64,000 bases of DNA from Anaerolineae bacterium (GTDB lineage Bacteria > Chloroflexota > Anaerolineae > Aggregatilineales > Phototrophicaceae). Positions 25,194 to 34,546 of the stretch are shown here, piece after piece. The DNA lies in NCBI GenBank assembly GCA_022825675.1, contig JAJDWK010000005.1, forward strand, positions 1 through 64,000. Direction: 5' to 3'. The first letter of the stretch is position 1; every line of letters starts with the position of its first letter. The position numbers and the translations under genes were made by a program. The notes under the pieces were generated by a model. That model was not told the origin of the DNA. It saw only the letters and a program-made list of their open reading frames with translations, and did no database searches.

Positions 25194-26403
25194 ACGCAAG
25201 CGCCGCCCGCAAGCTCAAGCCCGCGGGCATGGGCAGGAGCACCAGCCTATCAAGCTGGCGCTGGCGCACGATTGGCTGAACCAAATCGGCGGCGCGGAGG
25301 ATGTGCTGGAATGCCTGCTGGATTGCTTCCCCGGCAGCCCGGTGTATACCAGCATTTTCGCGCCCGAGCGCATGCCCGCCCGCTATCGCAATTGGGACAT
25401 TCGCAGTCTTTGGATTGACCGGCTGCCGGGCATTCATGCGCGGCATCAAGCCTTTCTGCCCTTCTTCCCGCTCGCCTGGAACAGCTTGTCCCTGCGCGAT
25501 TTTGATGTGATATTAAGCAACAAAAGCGGCTTTTGCCACGGCTTCCGGCAGGTGCCGGGCTCGCTGCATATCTGCTATTGTTTGACGCCGACGCGTTATG
25601 TCTGGCAGTTGGAGGAATACCTGGAAGGCGAGGGCATCGGCAGGTTCGCTCGCGCGGCGCTCGGGCCGCTGATGGCGCTGCTGCGCCGCTGGGATTATGC
25701 CGCCGCCCAGCGCGTGACGCATTTCATCGCCATCAGCCGCGCCGTGCAAGCGCGCATCCGCCGCTTCTATCAGCGCGAGTCCAGCCTTATCTTCCCGCCG
25801 GTGGATACGGAGCGCTTTGCCGCCGCAAATACGGCACAGCAAGAAGACTATTTTCTCGTCGTCTCGCGCTTGGTGCCTTACAAGCGCATTGATTTGGCGG
25901 TGCGCGCGGCGACAGCGCTGGGCATGCCGCTAAAAATCGCCGGCGCTGGGCGCGATCGCGCGCGCCTGCAAGCGCTGGCGGGCGGCACGGTCGAGTTCCT
26001 TGGCTATGTGCCAGACGAAGATTTGCCGGCGCTGATGGCAAAGTGCCAGGCGCTGATCTTCCCCGGCCTGGAAGATTTTGGCATCGTGCCCGTGCAGGCG
26101 CAGGCGGCGGGACGCCCCGTCATCGCCTATGCTGGCGGCGGCGCCCTCGACACCGTTGCCCCGGGCCTGGCGGGCGAGTTCTTCAACGAGCTGACAGTGG
26201 ACAGCCTCAAAGCGGTCTGGCGCAACTTTGATGCCAGCGCGTACAATCCAGAGCGGGCGCGGCGGAACGCATTGCAGTTTGACAAGCGCGCCTTTACCGC
26301 GCGCATCCGCGCTTTCATCACGCAAGCCTGGGAAGCGCAGCAGGCGCAGCGCCGCTTCGTTTTCCAGGACCCGGCGGCAGCCAGCGGGGGCTACGATGAT
26401 TGA
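25183..26403 (+). CDS. Glycosyltransferase family 4 (GT-B)
   Basis: Protein of 406 residues. The start ATG 25183 (or 25186) overlaps the end of rnhB. The N-terminal domain begins with LALAHDWLNQIGGAEDVL. The C-terminal GT4 domain has DYFLVVSRLVPYKRIDLAVRA, LKIAGAGRDRARL, VEFLGYVPDEDLPALMAKC and FPGLEDFGIVPVQAQAAGRPVIAY, with the E-x7-E nucleotide-sugar motif region. It resembles WbaZ/mannosyl-type transferases, but the sugar is unknown. It overlaps the Wzz-like gene by eight bases. Confidence 0.91.
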   Translation: MMAERKRRPQAQARGHGQEHQPIKLALAHDWLNQIGGAEDVLECLLDCFPGSPVYTSIFAPERMPARYRNWDIRSLWIDRLPGIHARHQAFLPFFPLAWNSLSLRDFDVILSNKSGFCHGFRQVPGSLHICYCLTPTRYVWQLEEYLEGEGIGRFARAALGPLMALLRRWDYAAAQRVTHFIAISRAVQARIRRFYQRESSLIFPPVDTERFAAANTAQQEDYFLVVSRLVPYKRIDLAVRAATALGMPLKIAGAGRDRARLQALAGGTVEFLGYVPDEDLPALMAKCQALIFPGLEDFGIVPVQAQAAGRPVIAYAGGGALDTVAPGLAGEFFNELTVDSLKAVWRNFDASAYNPERARRNALQFDKRAFTARIRAFITQAWEAQQAQRRFVFQDPAAASGGYDD

Positions 26404-27079
26404 ATTTGCCGAGATTGTACGGATCGTCCGCCGGCGCTGGTGGCTGATTGCGCTGCCGCCCCTCTTGGCGGCGGTTGTCGCCCTGCCTCAGATAGTTGAC
26501 AGCGGCACCAGCGCGCCTGGCGGCTATGCTATGGAGTTGCGCTATAGCGCCGCGCAGAAACTCGCGCTGCCGCGGGCTGACATTGAATACACCGATATCT
26601 GGCAAGCCTCGGAATACACGGTCGACGCGCTGACCGACTGGGTGCGGTCATCCAGCTTCCGTCTCGAAATCGCGCGGCAGTTGGAAGATGCGGATGCCAG
26701 TGCCTTATCGTCCCTGTCCATCGCCGCCGATAATGCGCGCAGCATCGGCGTACTTTACCTGAGCCACCCAAAGGAAGACGCGCTGCGGGCGATTGGCGCT
26801 GCCGCCATCCGCGTACTTGCCGAGCGCAATCAATCGTATTTCCCGCAGCTGGGGGGCGAGGCGGCACAAGTTACCATCCTTGACGCGCCCGCCATCCGCA
26901 GCGCAGCGCCACCGCTGACAAATCGGCTGGCGCCGGCAATTCAACTGGCAGTCGCCCTGATGCTGGGGCTGGCTTTGGCGCTCGTCGCCGAATTGCTGGA
27001 CCCCAAGATCCATCAGCAAAAAGACCTGCGGCGCTTGGGCATTTCTGTGCTCGGCAGCATCCCGCCAGAGCGCGCCTAG
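26396..27079 (+). CDS. Wzz/chain-length determinant domain protein
   Basis: Protein of 227 residues from ATG 26396. One membrane helix near the N-terminus (WWLIALPPLLAAVVALPQIV) and one near the C-terminus (LAPAIQLAVALMLGLALALV) enclose an extracytoplasmic domain, the layout of polysaccharide co-polymerases. A proline-containing APPLTNRLAPAI segment precedes the second helix, as in the family. It probably partners with the separate CpsD-like ATPase at 19076. It is shorter than typical Wzz proteins and lacks long coiled coils. Confidence 0.78.
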   Translation: MIEFAEIVRIVRRRWWLIALPPLLAAVVALPQIVDSGTSAPGGYAMELRYSAAQKLALPRADIEYTDIWQASEYTVDALTDWVRSSSFRLEIARQLEDADASALSSLSIAADNARSIGVLYLSHPKEDALRAIGAAAIRVLAERNQSYFPQLGGEAAQVTILDAPAIRSAAPPLTNRLAPAIQLAVALMLGLALALVAELLDPKIHQQKDLRRLGISVLGSIPPERA

Positions 27080-27110
27080 CCGCCGCCGAAAGGACAAATG
27101 CGGAGCCGGC

Positions 27111-27878
27111 ATGACAAGCCCCTTTTCTCTTGAAGGCAAGGTAGCGCTGATAACTGGGGCGTCACGCGGCATCGGCGCTGCCATCGCCGGGCGTTATGCA
27201 AAAGCGGGCGCGGCGGTGGCGCTATCCAGCCGCAAGCAAGCCGCCCTTGATGCCGTGGCGAATGTCATCCGCGCGCGTGGCGGCGAGGCGCTGGCGGTCG
27301 CCGCGCATAATGGCGAAAAAGCCGCCCTCAGCAACTTGGTGGAGCGCGTGGTCGCGCATTACGGCGGGCTGGATATTCTGGTGAATAATGCGGCGACGAA
27401 TCCGCACTACGGACCCATTCTGGAGGCGGCTGACAGCTATTGGCAGAAGACCCTGCAGGTGAACCTGCTGGGAAATGTTTGGCTGACGCAGGCGGCGCTG
27501 CCCACCATGCGCGCGCGGGGCGGCGGGAAGATAATCAATATCGCCTCCGTAGTCGGGCTGCAGCCCGGGCGCAACCAGGGCATCTACAGCATCACAAAAG
27601 CGGCAATCATCAGCTTAACCAAGACGCTCGCCAGTGAATTGGGCGCGGATAACATTCAAGTGAACGCGATTGCGCCGGGGCTGGTGAAGACGAAGTTCGC
27701 TCAAGCGCTGTGGGGCGACGAAGCGCTGCTGGCGGATGTATTGGCGCAGACGCCCGCCGGGCGCATTGGCATGCCTGAGGACATCAGCGAATGCGCGCTG
27801 TATCTGGCAGCGGCAGCGGACTTCACCACCGGCGCGGTATTTGTCATTGATGGCGGCTTCAGCGCCGGCTCATTTTGA
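27111..27878 (+). CDS. SDR family NAD(P)-dependent oxidoreductase
   Basis: Protein of 255 residues, a classical short-chain dehydrogenase: TGASRGIGAAIA cofactor loop, ILVNNAATNP (NNAG-like), NIASVVGLQPG with the catalytic Ser, and the Y-x3-K pair in IYSITKAAIISLTK. ISECALYLAAAADFTTGAVF and DGGFSAG close the domain. It resembles the DHRS4-like/FabG-like group, but the substrate is not predictable. GGAG lies 6 bases before the ATG. It may be the last gene of the polysaccharide operon. Confidence 0.9.
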   Translation: MTSPFSLEGKVALITGASRGIGAAIAGRYAKAGAAVALSSRKQAALDAVANVIRARGGEALAVAAHNGEKAALSNLVERVVAHYGGLDILVNNAATNPHYGPILEAADSYWQKTLQVNLLGNVWLTQAALPTMRARGGGKIINIASVVGLQPGRNQGIYSITKAAIISLTKTLASELGADNIQVNAIAPGLVKTKFAQALWGDEALLADVLAQTPAGRIGMPEDISECALYLAAAADFTTGAVFVIDGGFSAGSF

Positions 27879-27890
27879 GGGTGGGCAGCC

Positions 27891-28445
27891 TCAAGCGGGG
27901 GCGGCGCGCGGCTGAGCGGCGTCCTCAGCTTCCAGCGCCGGTTCTTCGCTGGTTTCAGCGTCAGCCGCTGCCGCATCTTCCAGCATATTTGCCAAGTCGT
28001 CCGCATCATCAGCGCCGCCGTCTTCCGCCGGCGGGCGGGTGGCGCTGTGACCTTCCATGGCGATTTTGCCGTCGATGAAGGCGCCTTCTTCCGTGGTTAA
28101 GGCGGCGGCGCGGATGTCGCCCCAGATGCGCCCCGTGCGCAGCAGTTGCACCTTGTTGCCGCTGACATTCCCGCGCACAGCGCCGGCGATAGAGATATTG
28201 CTGGCGTTGATATCCGCGCAAATATCCGCCGTTTCGCCGATCAATATGTTGCCGCCAACCTCAAGCGAGCCGCTGAATTGCCCGTCCATGCGCACATTGC
28301 CAGAACTGACGAAGACGCCTTCAACCCGCGTATTGGCGCCGATGATGGTATCGAAGCCGACCGGGCGCCCGGCGGGCACGGCGCTGGCGCTTTCTGGCGC
28401 GTCGCTTTCGGCTTGCCCGCGGCGGTTGGCAAAAAATGCGCTCAT
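27891..28445 (-). CDS. Bactofilin (polymer-forming cytoskeletal protein)
   Basis: Protein of 184 residues. The central 110 residues are the DUF583 beta-helix: FDTIIGANTRVEGVFVSSG, DGQFSGSLEVGGNILIGETA, ISIAGAVRGNVSGNKVQLLRTGRIWGDIRAAALTTEEGAFIDGKIAM. Both tails are disordered and the C-terminal one is strongly acidic and alanine-rich. Bactofilins polymerise without nucleotide and scaffold cell-wall or polysaccharide machinery. It lies between the polysaccharide operon and lipA and is transcribed with or just after lipA. Confidence 0.9.
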   Translation of the reverse strand: MSAFFANRRGQAESDAPESASAVPAGRPVGFDTIIGANTRVEGVFVSSGNVRMDGQFSGSLEVGGNILIGETADICADINASNISIAGAVRGNVSGNKVQLLRTGRIWGDIRAAALTTEEGAFIDGKIAMEGHSATRPPAEDGGADDADDLANMLEDAAAADAETSEEPALEAEDAAQPRAAPA

Positions 28446-28463
28446 GGTCTTCCCTCGTTTACT

Positions 28464-29435
28464 CTAACTTGCTTTCGGGCGCGCCGAGCGCGGCTGGAAA
28501 TGCTGCAAGCGCGAAAGCTGCCGCACCTGCTCGGCGGCGCGGTAACTGCTGCGCACCAGCGGTCCGCTTTCCACCCACTTAAAGCCCATGTTCAAGCCGG
28601 CTTCCCGCAGTTCGTCAAATTCGGCGGGCGTATAATAGCGGGCGATGGGCAGATGCCGCTTGCTCGGCTGCAGATATTGCCCCAATGTCAGAATATCGAC
28701 GCCGATATTGACCAGGTCCGCCATCGTCTGCAGGACTTCTTCGATAGTTTCGCCCAAGCCCAGCATGATGCCGCTCTTCGTCAAGACCAGGGGCTGCATG
28801 GATTTTGCATTTCCCAAAGTGTCGAGCGCCCATTGGTAGCGATCTTGCGGCTGCACCACTTTGAACAAACGCGGCACCGTTTCCACATTGTGGTTGAGAA
28901 TCTCGGGCTGAGCGTCCATCACAATCTTCAGCGCCCATTCGCTGCCCTTAAAATCCGGTATCAGCACTTCTGCCGAGCAGCCCGGCTGCAGTTGGCGAAT
29001 GCGGCGGATGACCATGGCGAAGAGGGGCGCGCCGCCATCCGGGCGGTCATCGCGGTTGACGCTGGTGATGACAACATGCTGCAATCCCATCGCGCGTACA
29101 CTTTCGGCGATGCGGTTCGGCTCCGCCCAATCAAGCGGATTGGGACGCCCCGTTTGAATATCACAGAAGCCGCAGCTGCGCGTGCAGGTATCGCCCATCA
29201 TCAAAAAAGTCGCCGTGCCTTTGCCCCAGCACTCGCCAAGGTTGGGGCATTGCGCCTCTTCGCAAACTGTGTGCAAAGCCTTGCCGCGCATAAGCTGGCG
29301 CAGCGCTTCATAAGTCTGCCCGCTGGGCGCGCGCACGCGAATCCAAGGCGGGCGCCGCCGCGGTGATTTCGGGTCAGGCTGCCAGTCGGCGGCGCTGCTG
29401 ACGGGGATGAGGTCGGGCTGGATTGTCTGGGTCAC
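28464..29435 (-). CDS. lipA: Lipoyl synthase
   Basis: Protein of 323 residues, a radical-SAM enzyme inserting sulfur into protein-bound octanoyl groups. The auxiliary cluster cysteines are in [15 protein letters not shown] and the radical-SAM CxxxCxxC is in [30 protein letters not shown] and [16 protein letters not shown] are family hallmarks, and the conserved RSSY near the C-terminus is present. GTG 29435 is preceded by GGGAG at about 8 bases. lipB is not in the window. Confidence 0.96.
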   Translation of the reverse strand: MTQTIQPDLIPVSSAADWQPDPKSPRRRPPWIRVRAPSGQTYEALRQLMRGKALHTVCEEAQCPNLGECWGKGTATFLMMGDTCTRSCGFCDIQTGRPNPLDWAEPNRIAESVRAMGLQHVVITSVNRDDRPDGGAPLFAMVIRRIRQLQPGCSAEVLIPDFKGSEWALKIVMDAQPEILNHNVETVPRLFKVVQPQDRYQWALDTLGNAKSMQPLVLTKSGIMLGLGETIEEVLQTMADLVNIGVDILTLGQYLQPSKRHLPIARYYTPAEFDELREAGLNMGFKWVESGPLVRSSYRAAEQVRQLSRLQHFQPRSARPKAS

Positions 29436-29566
29436 TTCAAGGCTCCCGGTCGGGGCGCTGATAAAGTCGCATCACAGCAAGTATACATCAGCTGCCCCTG
29501 CTGGGCTATAGTCAGACGCTGCCCCGTTTGCCTCAGCTTGGCGCTATGCCAGCGCGCGGACTGTGG

Positions 29567-29839
29567 TATACTGCAATTATGCGAGCTAAGTTTCGCGATA
29601 GCGCAGACTCTTCCATGCCACTGGCGCTGGCATGAAAAGTTCCATCAATACTAGCTATGAAGGAGAGTGCCAATAGACAGTTCTTCTACCCTGCGCGCTG
29701 CCCCGGCAGCGCGAGTTCCATGCGCTTGGCAGAACTTTATGCTGTAACTCTGCGCTCCTCAAACGGGCAGCGTATGTGATTGCATTGTGCGCCGTCCCTT
29801 GCGGCGGCAATACCGTTAGACATTGGAGAATCCACCCCC
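29567..29839 (+). promoter_or_regulatory. RNase J promoter -10 and long structured 5' leader
   Basis: The 404-base gap between lipA and rnj has a TATACT -10 at 29567-29572 (the -35 is poor). It would give a leader of about 260 bases. The leader has three clear hairpins: CATGCCA/TGGCATG at 29614-29634, an 8-bp GC stem CGCGCTGC/GCAGCGCG at 29694-29713, and CGCCG/CGGCG at 29790-29806. No gene was recognised here; a 40-codon frame from ATG 29658 has no support beyond an open frame. Confidence 0.45.
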
Positions 29840-31498
29840 ATGGCAAAAAAAAGCAAGTTCAAAATAACGCCCATCGGCGGCTTGGGAGAAATCGGCAAAA
29901 ACATGACCCTCTTCGAGCAAGATGGCGAGGGCTTCATCATCGACTGCGGCATCATGTTCCCCGCCAATGACATGCACGGCGTCGATTATATCATCCCCGA
30001 TTTCCGCTGGCTGCAAGAGCGCGCCGACATCCGTCTGCATGGCGTCTGTTTCACCCATGGTCACGAAGACCACATCGGCGCGGTTAGTCATCTTGTGAAA
30101 GCCTTCCCCGGCGTGCCGCTGTATGCGACGCCGCTGACGGCGGGGCTGCTGCAAGTCAAATTGAAGAATGCGCGGCTCTTGAAGACCAGCAAACTCAACA
30201 AGTTCACCGCTGGCGACAAACTCAAGATTGGTCCCTTTTCGCTGGAGAGCTTTCATGTCTGCCACAGCATTCCCGATTGCGTCGGCTATGGCATCAACAC
30301 GCCTTATGGCATTGTCGTGCATACTGGCGATTACAAGTTTGACAATACCCCGGTACATGGCAGAAAGACCGATTACGCGCGGCTGGCGGGCTTCGCCCAG
30401 CGCGGCGTCGCTTTGCTGCTGGCGGACAGCACCAACGCCGACAAAGCCGGCTGGACAGAATCCGAAGCGGTCATCGACGCCGCTTTGGACAAGGTCTTCC
30501 GCAAGTCCCGCGGGCGCATCATGGTAGCGACTTTCGCCTCGCTGATGTCGCGCGTACAGCAAGTGGTCAACGCGGCGCAAAAGCACAAACGCAAAATTTG
30601 CATCACCGGCTATACAATGTCGGAATACGCCAAGATTGCGCGCAAACTTGGCTATCTGGATGTCGATGATTCCATGCTTATCAAAATCGACCAGGCGCGG
30701 GAGCTGCCGCCGCACAAAGTTGTCTTCATGGTAACTGGGTCCCAGGGCGAGCCCTCGGCGGTGCTGGGCAAATTGGCGAGCGGGCGTCATCGTCAGCTTG
30801 ATGTGCGCAAAGGCGATACCATCATCTTCTCGTCGCACCCCATCCCCGGCAACGAAGAAATGGTCTATCGCACCATCAACCGTCTGATACAGCGTGGCGC
30901 CGATGTCATCTATGACCCGATTGAAGCGGTGCATGTCTCGGGGCATGCCTGCCAGGAAGAGATGCGTCTGATGCTCAATCTAACGCAGCCGCGGCATCTC
31001 GTCCCGGTGCATGGCGAAATCCGCCATTTGCATCTGCACGCGCGCCTGGCGGCGGATAATGGCATGCGCGAAGACAGCATCACCATCGTTGAAAATGGCA
31101 CCACTGTCGAGCTTGGCAAAAACGGGATTACTGTCGGCGAGCGGCAGCCCGGCGGCTATGTCTTTGTGGATGGCAGCAGCGTGGGCGACATCGGGCGGGC
31201 GGTCATCCGCGACCGCGAAATCCTGGCGCAGGACGGCTTCGTGCTCGTCAGCGCCACTGTTGATAACCGCAGCGGCGAGCTGATTGAGAGCCCGCGCATC
31301 GTCTCCCGCGGTTTTGTCTATCTCAAAGACTCGGAAGAATTCCTGAGCCAAATCCGCGAAACCGCCGTACAGGTACTTAACCGCAGCCGTCATCTCAATG
31401 GCAAGCGGCAGAATTTGGTAGAAGAGAGCGTGGGCAAACTCATCTACAGCGAAACCAAGCGCCGCCCGATGATCTTCAGCATCGTCAACGAAGTCTGA
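29840..31498 (+). CDS. rnj: Ribonuclease J
   Basis: Protein of 552 residues from ATG 29840 (GGAGA upstream). It has the metallo-beta-lactamase/beta-CASP architecture: IGGLGEIGKNMTLFE, the zinc motif THGHEDHIGAV, VHTGDYKFDNTPV, then beta-CASP segments FMVTGSQGEPSAVLGKLA and SSHPIPGNEEMVYRTIN, and HVSGHACQEEM. The C-terminal domain of about 110 residues is present. RNase J combines 5'-3' exo- and endonuclease activities in mRNA decay and rRNA maturation. The long leader suggests autoregulation (inference). Confidence 0.96.
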   Translation: MAKKSKFKITPIGGLGEIGKNMTLFEQDGEGFIIDCGIMFPANDMHGVDYIIPDFRWLQERADIRLHGVCFTHGHEDHIGAVSHLVKAFPGVPLYATPLTAGLLQVKLKNARLLKTSKLNKFTAGDKLKIGPFSLESFHVCHSIPDCVGYGINTPYGIVVHTGDYKFDNTPVHGRKTDYARLAGFAQRGVALLLADSTNADKAGWTESEAVIDAALDKVFRKSRGRIMVATFASLMSRVQQVVNAAQKHKRKICITGYTMSEYAKIARKLGYLDVDDSMLIKIDQARELPPHKVVFMVTGSQGEPSAVLGKLASGRHRQLDVRKGDTIIFSSHPIPGNEEMVYRTINRLIQRGADVIYDPIEAVHVSGHACQEEMRLMLNLTQPRHLVPVHGEIRHLHLHARLAADNGMREDSITIVENGTTVELGKNGITVGERQPGGYVFVDGSSVGDIGRAVIRDREILAQDGFVLVSATVDNRSGELIESPRIVSRGFVYLKDSEEFLSQIRETAVQVLNRSRHLNGKRQNLVEESVGKLIYSETKRRPMIFSIVNEV

Positions 31499-31541
31499 GG
31501 CGCTGGCGCCCGCTGGCAATGGAGCAAAGGAATCCTGGCCT

Positions 31542-32270
31542 ATGTCAAAACCCGTCATCCGCGCGTGCGGCGTCACCCGAAATCTCACATTGGGGGAGCA
31601 TGTTGTGCCCGCCCTCCGCGGTGTTGATATGCAGATTTTCGCCCAGGAAATGGTGGGAATCATCGGTCCCTCTGGCAGCGGCAAGAGTACGCTCCTGGGC
31701 ATCATCGGCGGCTTGGACAGCCCATCGGCGGGCACAATCGAGATTGATGGCGAAGACATCAGCGCTTTGAGCGAGAGCCAGCTCACCGATATTCGCAACC
31801 AAAAGATCGGCTTCGTCTTCCAGTTCTTTAATCTTATCCCGACGCTCACCGCGCTGGAAAATGTCGCGTTGCCGATTGAGTTCGCGCAGGTGCGGCGCTA
31901 CAAGCCCAACAGCCGCGCGCGCGAATTGCTGGAAATGCTGGGCATGGGCGACCGGCTCCACCACCGCCCCAACGAATTGAGCGGCGGGCAGCAGCAGCGC
32001 GTCGCCATCGCCCGCGCCTTAGCCAACGACCCGCCCATCCTGCTGGCGGATGAACCCACCGGCAACCTGGATTCCCAATCCGGCGAGCAGGTGCTGGAAG
32101 CGCTCGCGGCTATTCGCGCCGAAAATGGCACCACAATTGTGCTGGTTACACATGACCAATCGCTGGCGGCGCGCATGGACCGCGTTTTGACCCTGGTTGA
32201 TGGCAAAATCCTGCATGGCATCGCGGCGGACGCGCCGCCAGAAAACGGGAGGCAGCCCCAAAGTGACTGA
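31542..32270 (+). CDS. ABC transporter ATP-binding protein (LolD/MacB type)
   Basis: Protein of 242 residues with Walker A GPSGSGKSTLLGIIGGLD, Q-loop in FVFQFFNLIPTLTALENV, signature NELSGGQQQRVAIARAL, Walker B PILLADEPTGNLDSQSGEQV and the H-loop in VLVTHDQSLA. The NLDS extension after Walker B and the FNLIPTLTALENV stretch mark the LolD/FtsE/MacB group. No permease gene lies beside it. It lies 43 bases after rnj and overlaps the phosphoribosyltransferase gene by eight bases. Confidence 0.92.
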   Translation: MSKPVIRACGVTRNLTLGEHVVPALRGVDMQIFAQEMVGIIGPSGSGKSTLLGIIGGLDSPSAGTIEIDGEDISALSESQLTDIRNQKIGFVFQFFNLIPTLTALENVALPIEFAQVRRYKPNSRARELLEMLGMGDRLHHRPNELSGGQQQRVAIARALANDPPILLADEPTGNLDSQSGEQVLEALAAIRAENGTTIVLVTHDQSLAARMDRVLTLVDGKILHGIAADAPPENGRQPQSD

Positions 32271-32811
32271 GCATTATGCCGTTGAAGTTGCCGGCATCCG
32301 CCGTGAACTGCCGCTGATGGAAATAAAGCCCGGCGTGAGGATCGCCATCCTCAACATTTTGGGCGATTATGAATTTGTTAATGCCGCCAGCGCCCTGCTC
32401 GCCGCCCAGCTCAAAGAGCGCCGGCTGGATGTGCTGGTCACGGCGGAAGCCAAGTCAATCCCGCTGGCGCACGCGCTCAGCAGCGCATTGGCGCTGCCTT
32501 ATGTCGTTCTGCGCAAGAGCCACAAGCCCTATATGGGCGACGCTTTGCAAAGCGAGACCTTGAGCATCACAACAGGCAAGCCGCAGACCCTGTTCCTGGA
32601 CGAAAGAGACCGCAAATTGGTGGCGGGCAAGCGCATCGCCCTCGTTGATGATGTCATCTCGACTGGCAGCACATTGCAGGGCATGCGCCTTATCATGAAC
32701 AAGGCGGGCGCGCAAATAGCGGTGGAAGCCGCCATCTTCACCGAAGGCGACCGCGCCCAGTGGCATGACATCGTGGCTTTGGGGCATCTGCCAGTCTGGG
32801 TGGAGGACTGA
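32263..32811 (+). CDS. Phosphoribosyltransferase family protein (adenine/xanthine type)
   Basis: Protein of 182 residues from GTG 32263 (GGGAGG upstream); the longer frame from 32197 lies inside the ABC gene. The PRPP-binding motif is RIALVDDVISTGSTLQGM. VLVTAEAKSIPLAHALS and PYVVLRKSHKPYMGDA resemble the apt/xpt-type enzymes, and SETLSITTGKPQTLFLDERD is the flexible-loop region. It probably salvages a purine base, but assignment to adenine or xanthine is uncertain, so no symbol is given. Confidence 0.82.
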   Translation: MTEHYAVEVAGIRRELPLMEIKPGVRIAILNILGDYEFVNAASALLAAQLKERRLDVLVTAEAKSIPLAHALSSALALPYVVLRKSHKPYMGDALQSETLSITTGKPQTLFLDERDRKLVAGKRIALVDDVISTGSTLQGMRLIMNKAGAQIAVEAAIFTEGDRAQWHDIVALGHLPVWVED

Positions 32812-32885
32812 GCCTCACCCACGCGGCGCTGCTGTGATATGCTCGCGGGAAGCAATTTCACAGTCATAAAGCAAGCGCCAGAACA

Positions 32886-33464
32886 ATGCAGTCTGACACA
32901 AGAATTAGCGGCATCGCCATCCTCAGCCTGATTTTCGTCACGGTTTTTGCGGCGGCGCTGCTATTGCGCTCGCGCCCGGAAGCCACTGTCATCACGATTT
33001 TGCCGCCCCGCCCCAGCGCGACTCCCGCGCCCACAGCAACATTTGAGCCGATTGCCGTCTATGTAACTGGCGCCGTTGTCAAGCCGCAGACCAGCTATAC
33101 CCTGCCCTACGGCAGCCGCGTTGCCGATGCCATCAGCGCGGCTGGCGGTTTGACCGCCAGCGGGAACGCGGCTTTGATCAACATGGCGGGGATTCTGCGC
33201 GATGGCGACCACATTCACGCCCCGGCGCTGGCGGATAGACGCGGAGAATTGCCAACGCCCAGCGGCGGCAAACGCATCTACATCAATACAGCGACGAAAG
33301 CGGAATTGGAGACATTGCCGCGCATCGGTCCCGCCACTGCCCAGGCGATCCTCGACCATCGCGCAGCTTTTGGTCCTTTCACCAGCCTGGACGATTTGGA
33401 TGCGGTGCCGCGCATCGGTCCCACAACAATTGAAGGCATCGCGGATTTAATCAGCTTTGATTAG
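32886..33464 (+). CDS. ComEA-type helix-hairpin-helix DNA-binding protein
   Basis: Protein of 192 residues. An N-terminal membrane anchor (IAILSLIFVTVFAAALLL) is followed by a Pro/Thr-rich linker. Next comes an SLBB domain (VYVTGAVVKPQTSYTLPYG, ADAISAAGGLTASG, RDGDHIHAP). Last are two helix-hairpin-helix motifs (INTATKAELETLPRIGPATAQAILDHR and the repeat ending in VPRIGPTTIEGI). This is the layout of ComEA, the surface receptor for DNA uptake. No comEC is near. Its stop overlaps that of the convergent ATPase by four bases. Confidence 0.88.
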   Translation: MQSDTRISGIAILSLIFVTVFAAALLLRSRPEATVITILPPRPSATPAPTATFEPIAVYVTGAVVKPQTSYTLPYGSRVADAISAAGGLTASGNAALINMAGILRDGDHIHAPALADRRGELPTPSGGKRIYINTATKAELETLPRIGPATAQAILDHRAAFGPFTSLDDLDAVPRIGPTTIEGIADLISFD

Positions 33465-34546
33465 CGGATGCGCGCGCCGCTGTCGGCGTCAAAGAAAAGC
33501 GCGCGCTGCCAATCCAGCCGGCAGTGGATGGTATCGCCCGGCTGTATCGCCGCGCCGAAAGGCGCTTGCAGCCGCCAGCGCCGCTTGCGCAGCCAGACTT
33601 CTAGCAGGAGAAACTTCTCGGCAAAATAGGGTATCGCCCGCTCTACTGTGGCGGGGATGCCCGCGCCATCAGCGCAGAGGCGGATGTGCTGCGGGCGGAT
33701 GCCCACGATGACTTCGCTGCCATTCGGGCGGCTGGCTGGCAGCGGCGCCCGCCCCATATAACTGCCATCCCAAGCGCCATCCAGCACCCGCCCCCAAAAG
33801 CTGTTGATGGTGGGCGTGCCCAGGAATTCGGCGACGAAGAGGCTGTCGGGGTCTTCATGCAGCGCATGGTAGCTGCCGCTTTGCATAATGCGCCCGGCAT
33901 TGATGACGACGATGCGGTCGGCAATGCTCATCGCCTCTACCTGGTCATGCGTAACATATATCAGCGTTACCGAAAATTCTTGCGTCAGCCGCTTCAACTC
34001 AACGCGGGCTTGGGCGCGGAATTTGGCGTCCAGGTTGGCGAAGGGCTCGTCGAAAAGCAGCAGCTCAAGATCGCGGGCGAAGGCGCGGGCGATAGAGACG
34101 CGCTGCTTTTCCCCGCCGGAGAGGTGACGGGGCAAGCGCCCCATCAGGCTTTCGATGTCGACGCCGGTGATTTTGGCGACTGTTTTCACATGCGCTGGCA
34201 CCTCGTGCTCGCGGTCGCGCAGGCGCAGGAAAAAGCCGACAGTCTTGCGGCTTTCCCAGTGGGGGATGAGCACATAATTCTGGAAAACCATGCCGATGCC
34301 GCGCTGCTCGATTGGGATGGAATCGAGAGGCACATCGTTGTAATAGACGGTGCCGCTATCGGGTTGGTCCAGCCCGGCGATTAAGCGCAGCAGGGTCGTC
34401 TTGCCGCAGCCGGAGGGACCGAGGAAGACAAGCGCTTCGCCATCGTCTATAAGCAGGTTGAAGTCTTTAATCGCCAGTACGGGGGTCAGCTTGCGACTCT
34501 TGTCGTAAAAGGTCTTGCTGACATTTTCCAGCCTGATGCTGCGCAT
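33461..34546 (-). CDS. ABC transporter ATP-binding protein (MalK/UgpC/PotA-like)
   Basis: Protein of 361 residues. The ATPase domain has Walker A GPSGCGKTTLLRLIAGLD, Q-loop region GMVFQNYVLIPHW, signature RHLSGGEKQRVSIARAFA, Walker B LLLFDEPFANLD and H-loop VTHDQVEAMSIADRI. Residues from about 235 form the C-terminal regulatory OB-fold (EVIVGIRPQHIRL). This type energises sugar, spermidine, iron or molybdate importers. It has no adjacent permease; the nearest incomplete importer is modBA, 3.3 kb away, which lacks modC. Confidence 0.9.
   Translation of the reverse strand: MRSIRLENVSKTFYDKSRKLTPVLAIKDFNLLIDDGEALVFLGPSGCGKTTLLRLIAGLDQPDSGTVYYNDVPLDSIPIEQRGIGMVFQNYVLIPHWESRKTVGFFLRLRDREHEVPAHVKTVAKITGVDIESLMGRLPRHLSGGEKQRVSIARAFARDLELLLFDEPFANLDAKFRAQARVELKRLTQEFSVTLIYVTHDQVEAMSIADRIVVINAGRIMQSGSYHALHEDPDSLFVAEFLGTPTINSFWGRVLDGAWDGSYMGRAPLPASRPNGSEVIVGIRPQHIRLCADGAGIPATVERAIPYFAEKFLLLEVWLRKRRWRLQAPFGAAIQPGDTIHCRLDWQRALFFDADSGARIR

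Noticed and set aside
28146..29366. A 406-codon plus-strand frame across lipA and bactofilin
   Set aside because: It is antisense to lipA, whose cysteine motifs and family blocks lie on the minus strand; the plus-strand product has no domain pattern.
29658..29780. A 40-codon frame in the rnj leader
   Set aside because: Its sequence is governed by the GC hairpin and shows no protein-like pattern; treated as leader RNA.
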